Positions 18,667-26,792 of a stretch of 64,000 nt of DNA are shown here, piece by piece. Under the pieces are notes generated by a model. It saw only the letters and a program-made list of their open reading frames with translations. It searched no databases and had not been told where the DNA came from. Origin of the DNA: Hyphomicrobiales bacterium (GTDB taxonomy: Bacteria > Pseudomonadota > Alphaproteobacteria > Rhizobiales > Rhizobiaceae). The stretch covers positions 1 to 64,000 of the forward strand of contig UCKS01000005.1 in NCBI GenBank assembly GCA_900473045.1, written 5' to 3'. Within the stretch, counting starts at the first letter, position 1; every line of letters begins with the position of its first letter. The translations under genes and the position numbers were made by a program.

Positions 18667-20817
18667 ATGAAAAAGTCTGGCGATATCAGGCTGTTGGTGT
18701 TGCGGTTTTGGTTTGTTGTGGCCTTGGCGTTTGGTGCGGGACTTGTGTCCATCCATCCAGTCCTTGCGCAGGCGGCGAGTCCGCCGGCATCGGCAGACAA
18801 GGTCGATCAGCTGATCAAACTGCTGGACGATCCCGAGATTCGCGCCTTGCTCAACAAGCAGACGGCCGCGCCGGTTGCAGAGCCCGACACGGATATGTCG
18901 GCGACGGAATTCAACGCCTGGGGCGACCGGATCCGGGATCACCTACGTCACATCGCGCAGGCCATTCCGATGGTTCCGTCCGAATTCATGCGGGCCGGCG
19001 CAACGATCGCCTCAGATATCAATGGACACGGTCCTTTCGGCGTCTTCGTGCTGTTTCTAACTTTGGTTCTGATCGGCTTGGGTGCCGAATGGTTGTTCCA
19101 CCGCATCGCGCGCCGCAGCCGCGTGCATGCGACCTTGGCGCACGCGGACGGTACGCCCGAAAGCCCCTTGTACGCCGCCGGACGTCACCTGTTTGCCCTG
19201 TTGGCACCGCTCGTCGCCTTCAGCATTGCCAGTCTTGGCTTGTTCATGGCCATGACATGGCCGCCGTTGCTTGATGCGATGATGCTGCCTCTGCTTCTGG
19301 GCGTCATTGCCTGCCGTTTCGTCATCCGTGTTGCGAGGCTGTTGCTGGTTGGCCCGGATACAGCCAAACGCGTTGAAGGCGCAACCGGGCTGGCGTCGGC
19401 CGACCAAGCATCCGGGATCTTCTGGTATAGGCGCATCTTCCGGCTCGCCTGTATCCTGTTTGCCGGTTGGGCTCTGGTCGGCGTGATGGAGGCTTTGAGC
19501 ATCACGCCTGCCGTAAGGGCTGTGGTTGTCTATGCACTTGGTCTCGGCTTGCTGCTGGTTGGCATTGAAACCACCTGGAACCGGCCTGCAGCGATCGCCC
19601 GGCCTCACGGTCGCGGCGCCATGGAGTGGGCGCTGACATTCTATCTTTGCCTGCTCTGGGCGCTCTGGGTTGCCGGCCTCGTCATCGTTCTGTGGCTGGG
19701 TATCTACGCACTGATCTTGCCGGGCCTGCTGAAGGCAACCACCGCAATGGCGCGACATGCGTTCGCCGGCCAGCCCGACATGCCCGGCAGCGGCAATCCC
19801 GTTATCGAGGTGCTGGTGGAACGGGGTGCGCGGGCGCTGATCATCACGCTCGCGGTACTCTGGCTCGCCTTCCTTGTCGGCAGGCGATCGGCGATGTTTA
19901 CCGGCGACGCAATGGCCGACCGGCTCCTTCAGGGTGTTTTGGCAGGTGCGGTCATTCTGCTGGTCGCCGATATCCTCTGGCAGATCGTCAAGGCAGTGAT
20001 CAACCGCACATTGGAGAACGCGCGGTCTTCCGCCACTGGCGACACGGCGCATGCGGCGCGAAACGGGCGGCTGCTGACGCTGTTGCCACTGTTGCGCACC
20101 GTGTTGGCCGTCATTATAGCGGTGATTGCAGTGTTGATGGTCCTCTCCGGTCTTGGCGTTCAGGTCGCCCCGCTGATTGCCGGTGCCGGCATCTTTGGTG
20201 TCGCCATCGGTTTTGGTTCGCAGACCCTCGTCAAGGATGTGATCAGCGGCGTCTTCTACATGATGGACGATGCTTTCCGGGTGGGGGAGTACATCCAGAG
20301 CGGCAGCTACAAGGGCACCGTGGAATCATTCAGCATCCGTTCGGTGCGGCTACGCCACCACCGTGGCCCGGTTTTCACCGTGCCCTTTGGCACGCTGGGC
20401 GCGGTGCAAAACATGAGCCGCGACTGGGTGATCGACAAGTTTACGATCTCGGTCGGTTACGATACCGACATCAACAAGGTCCGCAAGATGGTCAAGGCTG
20501 TCGGTGCAGCCCTTCTCGAGGATGAGGAGTATGGGGCAATGATCCTGGAGACGCTGAAGATGAAGGGCGTCGAGCAATTCGGCGATTACGGTATCAACCT
20601 CAGTTTCGCGATGATGACCAAGCCAGGCTACCAGACGACGATCCGCCGGAAGGCTTATATGATGATCCGGGAGGCGTTTACAAAGAATGGGGTCGTCTTC
20701 GCCTCGCCCACGGTCCAGGTGGCCAGCAACGACCCATCGGCGGCGGCGGCGGCGGCGGCGACCGTGAAGGCGGCGATGGATCAGAAAAAGCTGGCAGAGA
20801 GCGGGGAGGGCGCCTGA
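18667..20817 (+). CDS. Large MscS-family mechanosensitive channel
   Basis: This protein of about 716 residues has a signal peptide (MKKSGDIRLLVLRFWFVVALAFGAGL...VLAQA), a periplasmic helical stretch, and many transmembrane helices. A C-terminal MscS core follows: pore helix region GLGVQVAPLIAGAGIFGVAIGFGSQTLVKDVISG and beta domain YIQSGSYKGTVESFSIRSVRLRHHRGPVFTVPFG. It resembles YbdG/YnaI-like large channels that release solutes on hypo-osmotic shock. GGGGGA lies 8 bases before 18667; ATG 18646 is an alternative. A run of ten alanine codons (GCG) near 20742-20760 marks the disordered C-terminus. Confidence 0.9.
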   Translation: MKKSGDIRLLVLRFWFVVALAFGAGLVSIHPVLAQAASPPASADKVDQLIKLLDDPEIRALLNKQTAAPVAEPDTDMSATEFNAWGDRIRDHLRHIAQAIPMVPSEFMRAGATIASDINGHGPFGVFVLFLTLVLIGLGAEWLFHRIARRSRVHATLAHADGTPESPLYAAGRHLFALLAPLVAFSIASLGLFMAMTWPPLLDAMMLPLLLGVIACRFVIRVARLLLVGPDTAKRVEGATGLASADQASGIFWYRRIFRLACILFAGWALVGVMEALSITPAVRAVVVYALGLGLLLVGIETTWNRPAAIARPHGRGAMEWALTFYLCLLWALWVAGLVIVLWLGIYALILPGLLKATTAMARHAFAGQPDMPGSGNPVIEVLVERGARALIITLAVLWLAFLVGRRSAMFTGDAMADRLLQGVLAGAVILLVADILWQIVKAVINRTLENARSSATGDTAHAARNGRLLTLLPLLRTVLAVIIAVIAVLMVLSGLGVQVAPLIAGAGIFGVAIGFGSQTLVKDVISGVFYMMDDAFRVGEYIQSGSYKGTVESFSIRSVRLRHHRGPVFTVPFGTLGAVQNMSRDWVIDKFTISVGYDTDINKVRKMVKAVGAALLEDEEYGAMILETLKMKGVEQFGDYGINLSFAMMTKPGYQTTIRRKAYMMIREAFTKNGVVFASPTVQVASNDPSAAAAAAATVKAAMDQKKLAESGEGA

Positions 20818-20826
20818 GGCATCGTC

Positions 20827-21147
20827 TTATTCTTCGTAAAGCTCTCGTAGCGTCCTGAGCGTCTGTCTGAGGACGGCGGCTGGGACAGTGCCCAGACGTT
20901 TGACGAGCCGTTTTTTGTCGAGGGCGCGGGATTGTTCCAAGAGGATAAGCCCATTGACGCCCTGGAAACTGACGGGGACCCGAAAGCCCGCTGGATGGCT
21001 ACCGGGCGTCATCGGGGCTACGATGACGGTGCGCAGGTGGTCGTGGATTTCCGCCGGAGAGATGATCAGACACGGCCGGGTTTTCTGAATTTCGCTACCA
21101 ATCGTGGGATCGAGTGCTGCGAGCCAGACTTCACCGCGCGTTACCAT
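20827..21147 (-). CDS. mazF: MazF/PemK-type toxin
   Basis: A 106-residue MazF-fold endoribonuclease toxin: MVTRGEVWLAALDPTIGSEIQKTRPCLIIS holds the RGEVW and KTRPCLI motifs, and VIVAPMT and LLEQSRALDKKRL form the remainder of the RNA-binding core. MazF proteins cut mRNA at short sequence motifs. Its start lies inside the end of the antitoxin gene (7-base overlap, ATGGTAA). It ends 9 bases from the MscS stop on the opposite strand. The pair appears intact. Confidence 0.9.
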   Translation of the reverse strand: MVTRGEVWLAALDPTIGSEIQKTRPCLIISPAEIHDHLRTVIVAPMTPGSHPAGFRVPVSFQGVNGLILLEQSRALDKKRLVKRLGTVPAAVLRQTLRTLRELYEE

Positions 21148-21395
21148 GTCAGGGCAGCATCGTCTTCATTGCCAAATTCAGGCCATTCGGGGATATCGTT
21201 CCCGGCCGCAGCCAGTTTCTTGGCATCCTCGGCCCAACCCTGGCGGCGTGGATTGATCACGCGCTCGATGACGATCCGCCCGGCTTCTACCTTGAGCTCG
21301 ACACTGTCGCCGGCTTCGACACCGAATTCGGCAAGAAGTGGCTTGGGAATGATGACGCCCGCCGAACTGCCGAATTTTTTCACCACGCTCAACAT
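21141..21395 (-). CDS. mazE: MazE-type antitoxin (SpoVT/AbrB fold)
   Basis: An 84-residue AbrB-type DNA-binding antitoxin: MLSVVKKFGSSAGVIIPKPLLAEFGVEAGDSVELKVEAGRIVIE is the swapped-hairpin domain, and the acidic C-terminus (WPEFGNEDDAALTW) would wrap the toxin. GGGAGAG lies just upstream of 21395. It overlaps mazF by 7 bases, the usual antitoxin-toxin coupling, and probably autorepresses the pair. Confidence 0.88.
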   Translation of the reverse strand: MLSVVKKFGSSAGVIIPKPLLAEFGVEAGDSVELKVEAGRIVIERVINPRRQGWAEDAKKLAAAGNDIPEWPEFGNEDDAALTW

Positions 21396-21501
21396 CACAC
21401 TCTCCCATTCGTCCGGTTGATGTCTATCATCCAAACGGCGTCGCTGCAGCAATGTGGTAGCGGGCTTGAAGAGGGTGCGGGAGTTTTCGGCTATGGAGCC
21501 A

Positions 21502-21530
21502 AAGAGGAGGCCGGACGTTGGTCCGGCCTT
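21502..21530 (-). terminator. Terminator after the DUF6481 gene
   Basis: A perfect 9-bp stem AGGCCGGAC/GTCCGGCCT (21508-21516 with 21521-21529) has a GTTG loop. On the minus strand it is followed by a pyrimidine-rich tract. It lies 10 bases after the DUF6481 stop and before mazE, separating the two units. Confidence 0.75.
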
Positions 21531-21539
21531 CACTCGTGA

Positions 21540-21920
21540 TTAGCGCTGGCGGGCCTTGCGGGCGGCATAGCGGCGATCGCGCTCGGCCTTGCGTTCGGCT
21601 TCGTCGGCGACAACGCGGGCGATGCGGTCACGGGCGGCTTCTTCGCGAGCGATGGCTTCAGCGCGCGATTCCAGTTCTGCGGCTGCCGTCAATGCTGCGG
21701 CTTCCGCGAGTTGGCGCTCGTTTTCTTCCTGCTTCAGGCGGTCGCGTTCGGCACGGCGGGCTTCGCGCGCAGCCGTATTGGCCTGCCGCTCGGCGAGCTT
21801 GGCTGCCAGTTCCGGGTCGTCAGCCTTCGGTGCCGTTGCAAACTTCTTCAAAAGCTGCTGCTTAGCTTCGGCTGCGGCTTTGCGCCGATCGGCAAAGCCA
21901 TTATCGGATGCGTGTCTCAA
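21540..21920 (-). CDS. DUF6481-type charged coiled-coil protein
   Basis: A 126-residue, extremely charged protein made almost wholly of Ala, Arg, Glu and Lys, predicted as one long helix or coiled coil (about residues 30-126). The N-terminal NGFADRRKAAAEAKQQLLKKF resembles DUF6481 proteins of rhizobia, whose function is unknown. The start is TTG at 21918-21920 with AAGGA about 9 bases upstream; no ATG fits. It is in the same direction as a second small charged protein and the cold-shock gene, but with its own terminator. Confidence 0.7.
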   Translation of the reverse strand: MRHASDNGFADRRKAAAEAKQQLLKKFATAPKADDPELAAKLAERQANTAAREARRAERDRLKQEENERQLAEAAALTAAAELESRAEAIAREEAARDRIARVVADEAERKAERDRRYAARKARQR

Positions 21921-22139
21921 TCTTCGTGGTCCTTGTTTGCAGATTTAGGGTTGGTCGGGATTGGCCGGGAAAGAATTCGTCGCCATGCCAGCCGACATAA
22001 GTCTCGTTTCGCATTTTGCGCATTCCCAAGATAGAGTGGAAGCAGCAAAAAAATAGATAGGCGGCCGTCTTTTCCGTCCTATTTTACTAGGACTGAATGA
22101 TTACAGCTATATGGCGGCCGGGGAAGCCACGCCAAACAA

Positions 22140-22361
22140 TCAGCGTTTTGCTGGTTTCTCTGCTGCTGCAGCCTTGGCGGTTGCTTCAGCTTCTTTTTCC
22201 AGCCGCAATTCGCGCAACCGCTGTGTCTTCGCATCCCGCTCGGCTGCGACCGCATCGATTTCTGAAATCGTCCGGGTACGGGCCATGAACTGGGTCTGTG
22301 TGCGGCTGAATGCCGATTCCGCCTGATCGCGGGCTTTTGTCGAATTATCGGTCAAAATCAT
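22140..22361 (-). CDS. Small helical protein of unknown function
   Basis: A 73-residue protein (MILTDNSTKARDQAESAF...) with a charged amphipathic helix and an Ala/Lys-rich C-terminus. An AGGAT sequence immediately precedes the ATG. It shares its composition with the DUF6481-type protein downstream, and the two may be paralogous or functionally linked. It follows the cold-shock gene and its terminator. A longer in-frame extension to 22526 runs through that terminator and is rejected. Confidence 0.55.
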   Translation of the reverse strand: MILTDNSTKARDQAESAFSRTQTQFMARTRTISEIDAVAAERDAKTQRLRELRLEKEAEATAKAAAAEKPAKR

Positions 22362-22437
22362 ATCCTGGTGCTGTCGCACCGGCGTTTCGTCCAGATCGTT
22401 CTGTCGAATACGGTGCGTGTGTTGGCTGTTCAGCCAA

Positions 22438-22471
22438 GAAAAAAGGCCAGGCGATTTGCCTGACCTTCCGT
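22438..22471 (-). terminator. Terminator of the cold-shock gene
   Basis: A 10-bp stem AAGGCCAGGC/GCCTGACCTT with one G-T type mismatch has a GATTT loop. On the minus strand it is followed by six T residues. It lies about 65 bases downstream of the cold-shock stop codon. Confidence 0.85.
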
Positions 22472-22532
22472 TGGATTTTGCCTCGTCAACGATGCCAGTA
22501 CATCCGTGGTCACCGGAGAGACTCAATCCGAT

Positions 22533-22742
22533 TTAGGCAGCCTGGAGCTGGCAAGCGGACATTTTGCCCGACTTGTTGTCGCGTTCCATCTCGTAGCCGA
22601 TCTTCTGGCCTTCGACGATTTCGCGCATGCCTGCACGCTCAACAGCGGAGATGTGGACGAAAACGTCCGCGCCGCCGTTGTCAGGCTGAATGAAGCCGAA
22701 GCCCTTGGTGGAATTGAACCATTTAACTGTGCCAGTGGTCAT
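22533..22742 (-). CDS. Cold-shock-domain protein
   Basis: A 69-residue OB-fold RNA/ssDNA-binding protein with [16 protein letters not shown] (RNP1), [16 protein letters not shown] (RNP2) and a standard end. It is a CspA-family nucleic-acid chaperone. Start MTTGTVK at 22742 is fixed by family alignment; an upstream in-frame ATG at 22766 adds only 8 residues. A long untranslated leader precedes it, as is usual for cold-shock mRNAs, and a strong terminator follows. Confidence 0.95.
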   Translation of the reverse strand: MTTGTVKWFNSTKGFGFIQPDNGGADVFVHISAVERAGMREIVEGQKIGYEMERDNKSGKMSACQLQAA

Positions 22743-23209
22743 AACGAACCCTTTCAATAGCAACATGTATCCATCACCGTACGACGCACAGTGACCAGTA
22801 GTCTCGATTTTTGAAGGGGGAAGTTCGTCAGAGACGCGACAAGCGCGGGCAGAAACAAATATCAGTCAAACAACTATCGATGAATGCAGATGTAGTTGGT
22901 TGTTTGCGGTCTGTCAACTTTTAGTTTTTGTTGTTACGCCCAATATTACTTTAGGTTGTGCTTATCTTTTTTTCCCGCGCTTTCCATGATCCGCAAATGC
23001 CACGGTTCATCAGGCCTTCGAGCGCTCATCAATCTTATGCGGCGATGACAATTCAGACGCGGCAAATCGGCCTTTCCTTGAACACTGAATTTTGACTGTT
23101 CAATAAACGAAGACAATGCGTCCAGCTCTGCACGCCTATCGCTGTTGCCGGAATGGGCACATCTATAGCGGCGACAGGAAGCCCAGCTCGGGCAGAAAGG
23201 GATGAGATC
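22743..23209. promoter_or_regulatory. Divergent promoter and leader region (csp / ring-cleaving dioxygenase)
   Basis: This 467-base non-coding gap lies between the minus-strand cold-shock gene and the plus-strand dioxygenase. The side near the cold-shock gene probably holds its long 5' leader. The middle (22860-22980) is AT-rich and likely contains the promoters. No gene or clear palindrome was recognised. Confidence 0.45.
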
Positions 23210-24142
23210 ATGCTCACTCAGATCAAAGGACTGCATCACGTCACCTCGATGGCGGCAGACGCCCGGACCAACAATCAATTCTTTACCGGCACGCTCGGCC
23301 TGCGCCGCGTCAAGAAGACCGTCAATTTCGATGCACCGGATGTCTATCATCTCTATTACGGCGACGAGACCGGTGCTCCCGGTTCGGTGATGACCTATTT
23401 TCCGTTCCCCGACATGGGGCCAGGCCGGCCGGGAACCGGCGAAGTCGGCACCACAGTGTTTTCAGTTCCTCAAGGCTCGCTGGGTTTCTGGGGCGACCGC
23501 CTGTCTCAGCGCGGCGTGTCAGGAATGAAGGCGGAGGAGACCTTTGGTGAAAAGCGCTTGAATTTTGCGGGGCCGGATGGCGACGGTTTTGCGCTGGTGG
23601 AAGTCCGCGACGACAACCGCCCGGTCTGGACTGCCAACGGCGTTTCCGAAGATCACGCAATCCGCGGGTTTCACTCGGTCGCCATGCGTCTTCGCGACGA
23701 AGGGGCCACAGTCGAACTGTTGAAATTCATGGGCTATGAGACGCTGGACGCCAAGGATGGCGTCACCCGGCTGATCGTGCCCGGCGGCAATGGCGCGGGT
23801 CTGATCGACCTTGAAACCATGCCGAACATCCAGCGCGGCCTGCAGGGCGCGGGCTCAGTGCATCACGTCGCCTTCTCGGTCGAAAACCGGGAAAAGCAGC
23901 TGGAAGTGCGCAAGGCGCTGATGGACACGGGCTACCACGTCACGCCGGTGATCGACCGCGACTATTTCTGGGCGATCTATTTTCGCACGCCGGGCGGCGT
24001 CCTGTTCGAGATCGCCACCAGCGAACCGGGCTTCGACCGCGACGAGGATACCGCACATCTTGGCGAGGCACTGAAACTGCCGCAGCAGCACAAGCATCTG
24101 CGGCCGATCCTCGAGCAGCACCTGGCAAAGCTGGAAGGCTAA
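23210..24142 (+). CDS. Ring-cleaving dioxygenase (MhqO-like, VOC fold)
   Basis: A 310-residue protein with two vicinal-oxygen-chelate domains. It starts LTQIKGLHHVTSMAADARTNNQFFTGTLGLRRVKKTVNFD, with the first metal histidine in HHVTS. The second half has GSVHHVAFSVENREKQ, and LFEIATSEPGF supplies the glutamate. This matches the MhqO/MhqA family, which handles hydroquinone or quinone stress and chlorinated hydroquinones. It is followed 12 bases later by an MhqD-like hydrolase. No MhqR-type MarR regulator is adjacent. The start is supported by family alignment and an AAAGGGATGA site. Confidence 0.88.
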   Translation: MLTQIKGLHHVTSMAADARTNNQFFTGTLGLRRVKKTVNFDAPDVYHLYYGDETGAPGSVMTYFPFPDMGPGRPGTGEVGTTVFSVPQGSLGFWGDRLSQRGVSGMKAEETFGEKRLNFAGPDGDGFALVEVRDDNRPVWTANGVSEDHAIRGFHSVAMRLRDEGATVELLKFMGYETLDAKDGVTRLIVPGGNGAGLIDLETMPNIQRGLQGAGSVHHVAFSVENREKQLEVRKALMDTGYHVTPVIDRDYFWAIYFRTPGGVLFEIATSEPGFDRDEDTAHLGEALKLPQQHKHLRPILEQHLAKLEG

Positions 24143-24154
24143 GGGAGAGATACA

Positions 24155-24754
24155 ATGACTGATTATGGCTATGTGCACCGGTTGAAGGCCGGTGCACCCG
24201 GAAAACCGATCTTCTTCGTTTTCCACGGAACCGGAGGCGACGAGCGGCAGTTCTTCGATTTCGGTGGTGACGCCCTGCCGGAGGCGACGATCGTCTCGCC
24301 GCGCGGCGATGTTTCCGAGCACGGGGCGGCGCGGTTCTTCCGCCGTACCGGCGAAGGCGTCTACGACATGGCCGATCTTGCCCGGGCAACCGGGAAGATG
24401 GCCGAGTTCGTCAGCACGTTGGCTGCCGAACACAAGGCATCCGAGGTCGTCGGCCTTGGCTTTTCCAACGGCGCCAATATTCTCGCCAACCTGCTGATCG
24501 AGACGAACCTGTTCGACAAGGCGATCCTTTTGCATCCGCTCATTCCCTTCAAGCCGAAGGACAATGCAGCACTTTCGGGCAAAAAGATCCTGATCACCGC
24601 CGGCCAGCGCGACCCGATCTGCCCGGCTCCGTTGACCCAGGCCCTTGCCGACTATTTTACGGCCCAGAAGGCGAGCGTGGAAACTGAATGGCACACCGGC
24701 GGGCATGACATCCGCCCGAACGAGATCGAGGCGATTAAGCAGTTCGTGGGGTAG
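24155..24754 (+). CDS. Alpha/beta hydrolase, MhqD-like carboxylesterase
   Basis: A 199-residue alpha/beta hydrolase of the phospholipase/carboxylesterase group: FFVFHGTGGDERQFF (oxyanion hole), VVGLGFSNGANIL with the nucleophile serine in GFSNG, and C-terminal AGQRDPICP and TGGHDIRP with the acid and histidine. In Bacillus, MhqD is co-expressed with the ring-cleaving dioxygenase MhqO against quinones and diamide. The 12-base spacing to the dioxygenase supports the same pairing here. Confidence 0.85.
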   Translation: MTDYGYVHRLKAGAPGKPIFFVFHGTGGDERQFFDFGGDALPEATIVSPRGDVSEHGAARFFRRTGEGVYDMADLARATGKMAEFVSTLAAEHKASEVVGLGFSNGANILANLLIETNLFDKAILLHPLIPFKPKDNAALSGKKILITAGQRDPICPAPLTQALADYFTAQKASVETEWHTGGHDIRPNEIEAIKQFVG

Positions 24755-24780
24755 TCGCCTCACATGCGGTTGAGATTGGG

Positions 24781-24923
24781 GACGCTTTACCCCTCTGTCG
24801 GCGACGCCGACATCTCCCCCACAAGGGGGGAGATCAGCCGCTGACTTTACGCTCGCAAGGGAAAAGAATGAACTCCCCCTTTGTGCGGGAGATGTCACGC
24901 AGTGACAGAGGGGGGTAAGCGTC
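24781..24923. repeat. Long imperfect inverted repeat, mosaic type
   Basis: The left arm (GACGCTTTACCCCTCTGTC...CATCTCCCCCACAAGG) is mirrored by the right arm ending ...GACAGAGGGGGGTAAGCGTC at 24923. It shares the CCCCACAAGGGGG-type core with the elements at 36843-36938 and 58517-58652. It lies between convergent genes, so it may serve as a terminator in both directions. Confidence 0.7.
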
Positions 24924-24933
24924 GCCGATCGCC

Positions 24934-26679
24934 TCAATATCCTCTCGCCGCCCCCGAGGTCGCGCGGCTGTCCATCGCGCCGTTGTAACGAGCGCCGTCG
25001 CCTTCCTCGATCTCGGCCAGATTCTTACCTCCCACGAGGATGCCGGCCGCTTGCCCCCAGATGGTCCAACTCGGATCGACAGCGACGTCATGGCCCATCT
25101 CGGTCAGCAGCTTCAGCGTATCCGAGGAGAGGGCAAAGGGTTCCATGTAGACCTTGTCGGGCAGCCATTGGTGATGAATGCGCGGGGCGTCGATGGCTTC
25201 CTGGAGGCTCATGCCGTGGTCGATGACGTTGATGATCGCCTCCAATGTAATCGTGATGATGCGGGCACCGCCGGGGCTGCCGATGACCATGAACGGCTTG
25301 CCGTCCTTGGAGATGATCGTCGGGCTCATCGACGACAGCGGCGTCTTCTTCGGCGCGATCGCGTTGGCTTCGCCCTGGACCAGGCCGTAGAGATTGGGCG
25401 AACCGGGCTTGGACGTGAAATCGTCCATCTCGTTGTTGAGCAGGATACCGGTTCCGGGCGCGACCACACCGGCGCCGAACGAGCCGTTCAGCGTGTAGGT
25501 GACGGCGACCGCATTGCCGTCATTATCGATGATCGAATAATGCGTCGTCTCGGTGCTTTCGCCCATGCCCTTCGGCATCAGGTCCTGCGAAATGCCGGCC
25601 TTGAACGGATTGATCTTGGCGCGGATCTCTTTGGCATAGGCCTTGTCGGTTAGCTTTTCGACCGGGTTTTCGACGAAAACCGGATCGCCGAGCGCCGAGT
25701 TGCGGTCGACATAGGCATGGCGCATCGCCTCGACCATGACATGCACGGTTTCAGCCGATCCATAGCCGAGATGGGACAGCGGGTAGCCTTCCAGCACATT
25801 GAGGATTTCGCAGATGATGACGCCGCCCGAACTTGGCGGCGGCGAGGAGGCGATCTCGTAGCCGCGATAATTGCAGGTCACGGGTTTGAGTTCGCGCACC
25901 GTATATTGCTCGAAATCAGCCTTGGCGAGGATGCCGCCGGTGGCAGCGCTCGCCTTGACGATATCGTCGGCAATCGCGCCCTTGTAGAAGGCGTCCGGGC
26001 CTTTTTCCGAAATGCTTGAAAGGCTCGCCGCCAGCTCCGGCTGGACCAGCGTCTCGCCGATCGAAAAGGTCTTGCCATCCGGTTTGAGGAAGATCGCGGC
26101 GGCCGCCTTGTCCTTCGACAGTTTTTTCGTACCATTCTGCAGCGAGGCGACGTCGCCCTGGTCGAGGACGAAACCGTCCTTGGCAAAGCGGATGGCGGGC
26201 GCCAGCAGTTCCGCGCGCGATAAAGTTCCGTATTTTTCACGGGCCGTTTCGAAGCCCAGGACGGAGCCGGGAACGCCGACGGCCAGATAGCCGGCGGTGC
26301 TGGCACCTTTGACGATCTCGCCCTTATCGTCGAGATACATGGTCTTGGTGGACGCCAGCGGCGCGCGTTCGCGGAAATCGAGGAAGGTGGTCTTGCCGTC
26401 CTTCAACCGGATGGTCATGAACCCGCCGCCGCCGATATTGCCGGCGGTCGGGTAGACGACGGCCAGCGCATAACCGACGGCAACCGCCGCATCGACGGCA
26501 TTGCCGCCCTTCTTCAACACCTCGACCCCGACATCCGAAGCGAGATGCTGGGCGGTGACGACCATGCCATGCTCGGCCTTGACCGGCTCGGGCGAGGCGG
26601 CGAGCGCCGGCGGCAGGGGCAAGAGGGCGATGGAAACGATAAGCGCGGCAATCGCGCCGGTACGGGGTAGAGGCAGCAT
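24934..26679 (-). CDS. ggt: Gamma-glutamyltranspeptidase
   Basis: A 581-residue secreted Ntn-hydrolase precursor. It has a signal peptide (to about residue 28, ...LPPALAA), ASPEPVKAEHGMVVTAQHLAS, NIGGGGFMT and DFRERAPL. The autocleavage site ESTETTHYS places the catalytic Thr at about 378, followed by the small subunit with LNNEMDDFTSKPG and SSMSPTI (SS glutamyl-binding). It transfers or hydrolyses gamma-glutamyl groups of glutathione and related compounds in the periplasm. It is downstream of two hydroxyacid dehydrogenase genes on the same strand (113-base gap). Confidence 0.94.
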   Translation of the reverse strand: MLPLPRTGAIAALIVSIALLPLPPALAASPEPVKAEHGMVVTAQHLASDVGVEVLKKGGNAVDAAVAVGYALAVVYPTAGNIGGGGFMTIRLKDGKTTFLDFRERAPLASTKTMYLDDKGEIVKGASTAGYLAVGVPGSVLGFETAREKYGTLSRAELLAPAIRFAKDGFVLDQGDVASLQNGTKKLSKDKAAAAIFLKPDGKTFSIGETLVQPELAASLSSISEKGPDAFYKGAIADDIVKASAATGGILAKADFEQYTVRELKPVTCNYRGYEIASSPPPSSGGVIICEILNVLEGYPLSHLGYGSAETVHVMVEAMRHAYVDRNSALGDPVFVENPVEKLTDKAYAKEIRAKINPFKAGISQDLMPKGMGESTETTHYSIIDNDGNAVAVTYTLNGSFGAGVVAPGTGILLNNEMDDFTSKPGSPNLYGLVQGEANAIAPKKTPLSSMSPTIISKDGKPFMVIGSPGGARIITITLEAIINVIDHGMSLQEAIDAPRIHHQWLPDKVYMEPFALSSDTLKLLTEMGHDVAVDPSWTIWGQAAGILVGGKNLAEIEEGDGARYNGAMDSRATSGAARGY

Positions 26680-26792
26680 GGTGTTCTCCCGGTTCCGGTT
26701 TTCGGATCAACCATCCTCGCCGAGATTGGCCGGCAATGCCAGCCTTTGCTGATGCCGCAAGCCGGATGTCGCCGGAAGCTTCTGATTAAGCG

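Noticed and set aside
22946-23350. Possible minus-strand gene over the cold-shock/dioxygenase gap
   Set aside because: It overlaps the dioxygenase start and shows no domain or ribosome-binding site.
24781-24923. CRISPR-like repeat array
   Set aside because: It is a single mirrored element without regularly spaced direct repeats; no CRISPR-type array was seen anywhere.
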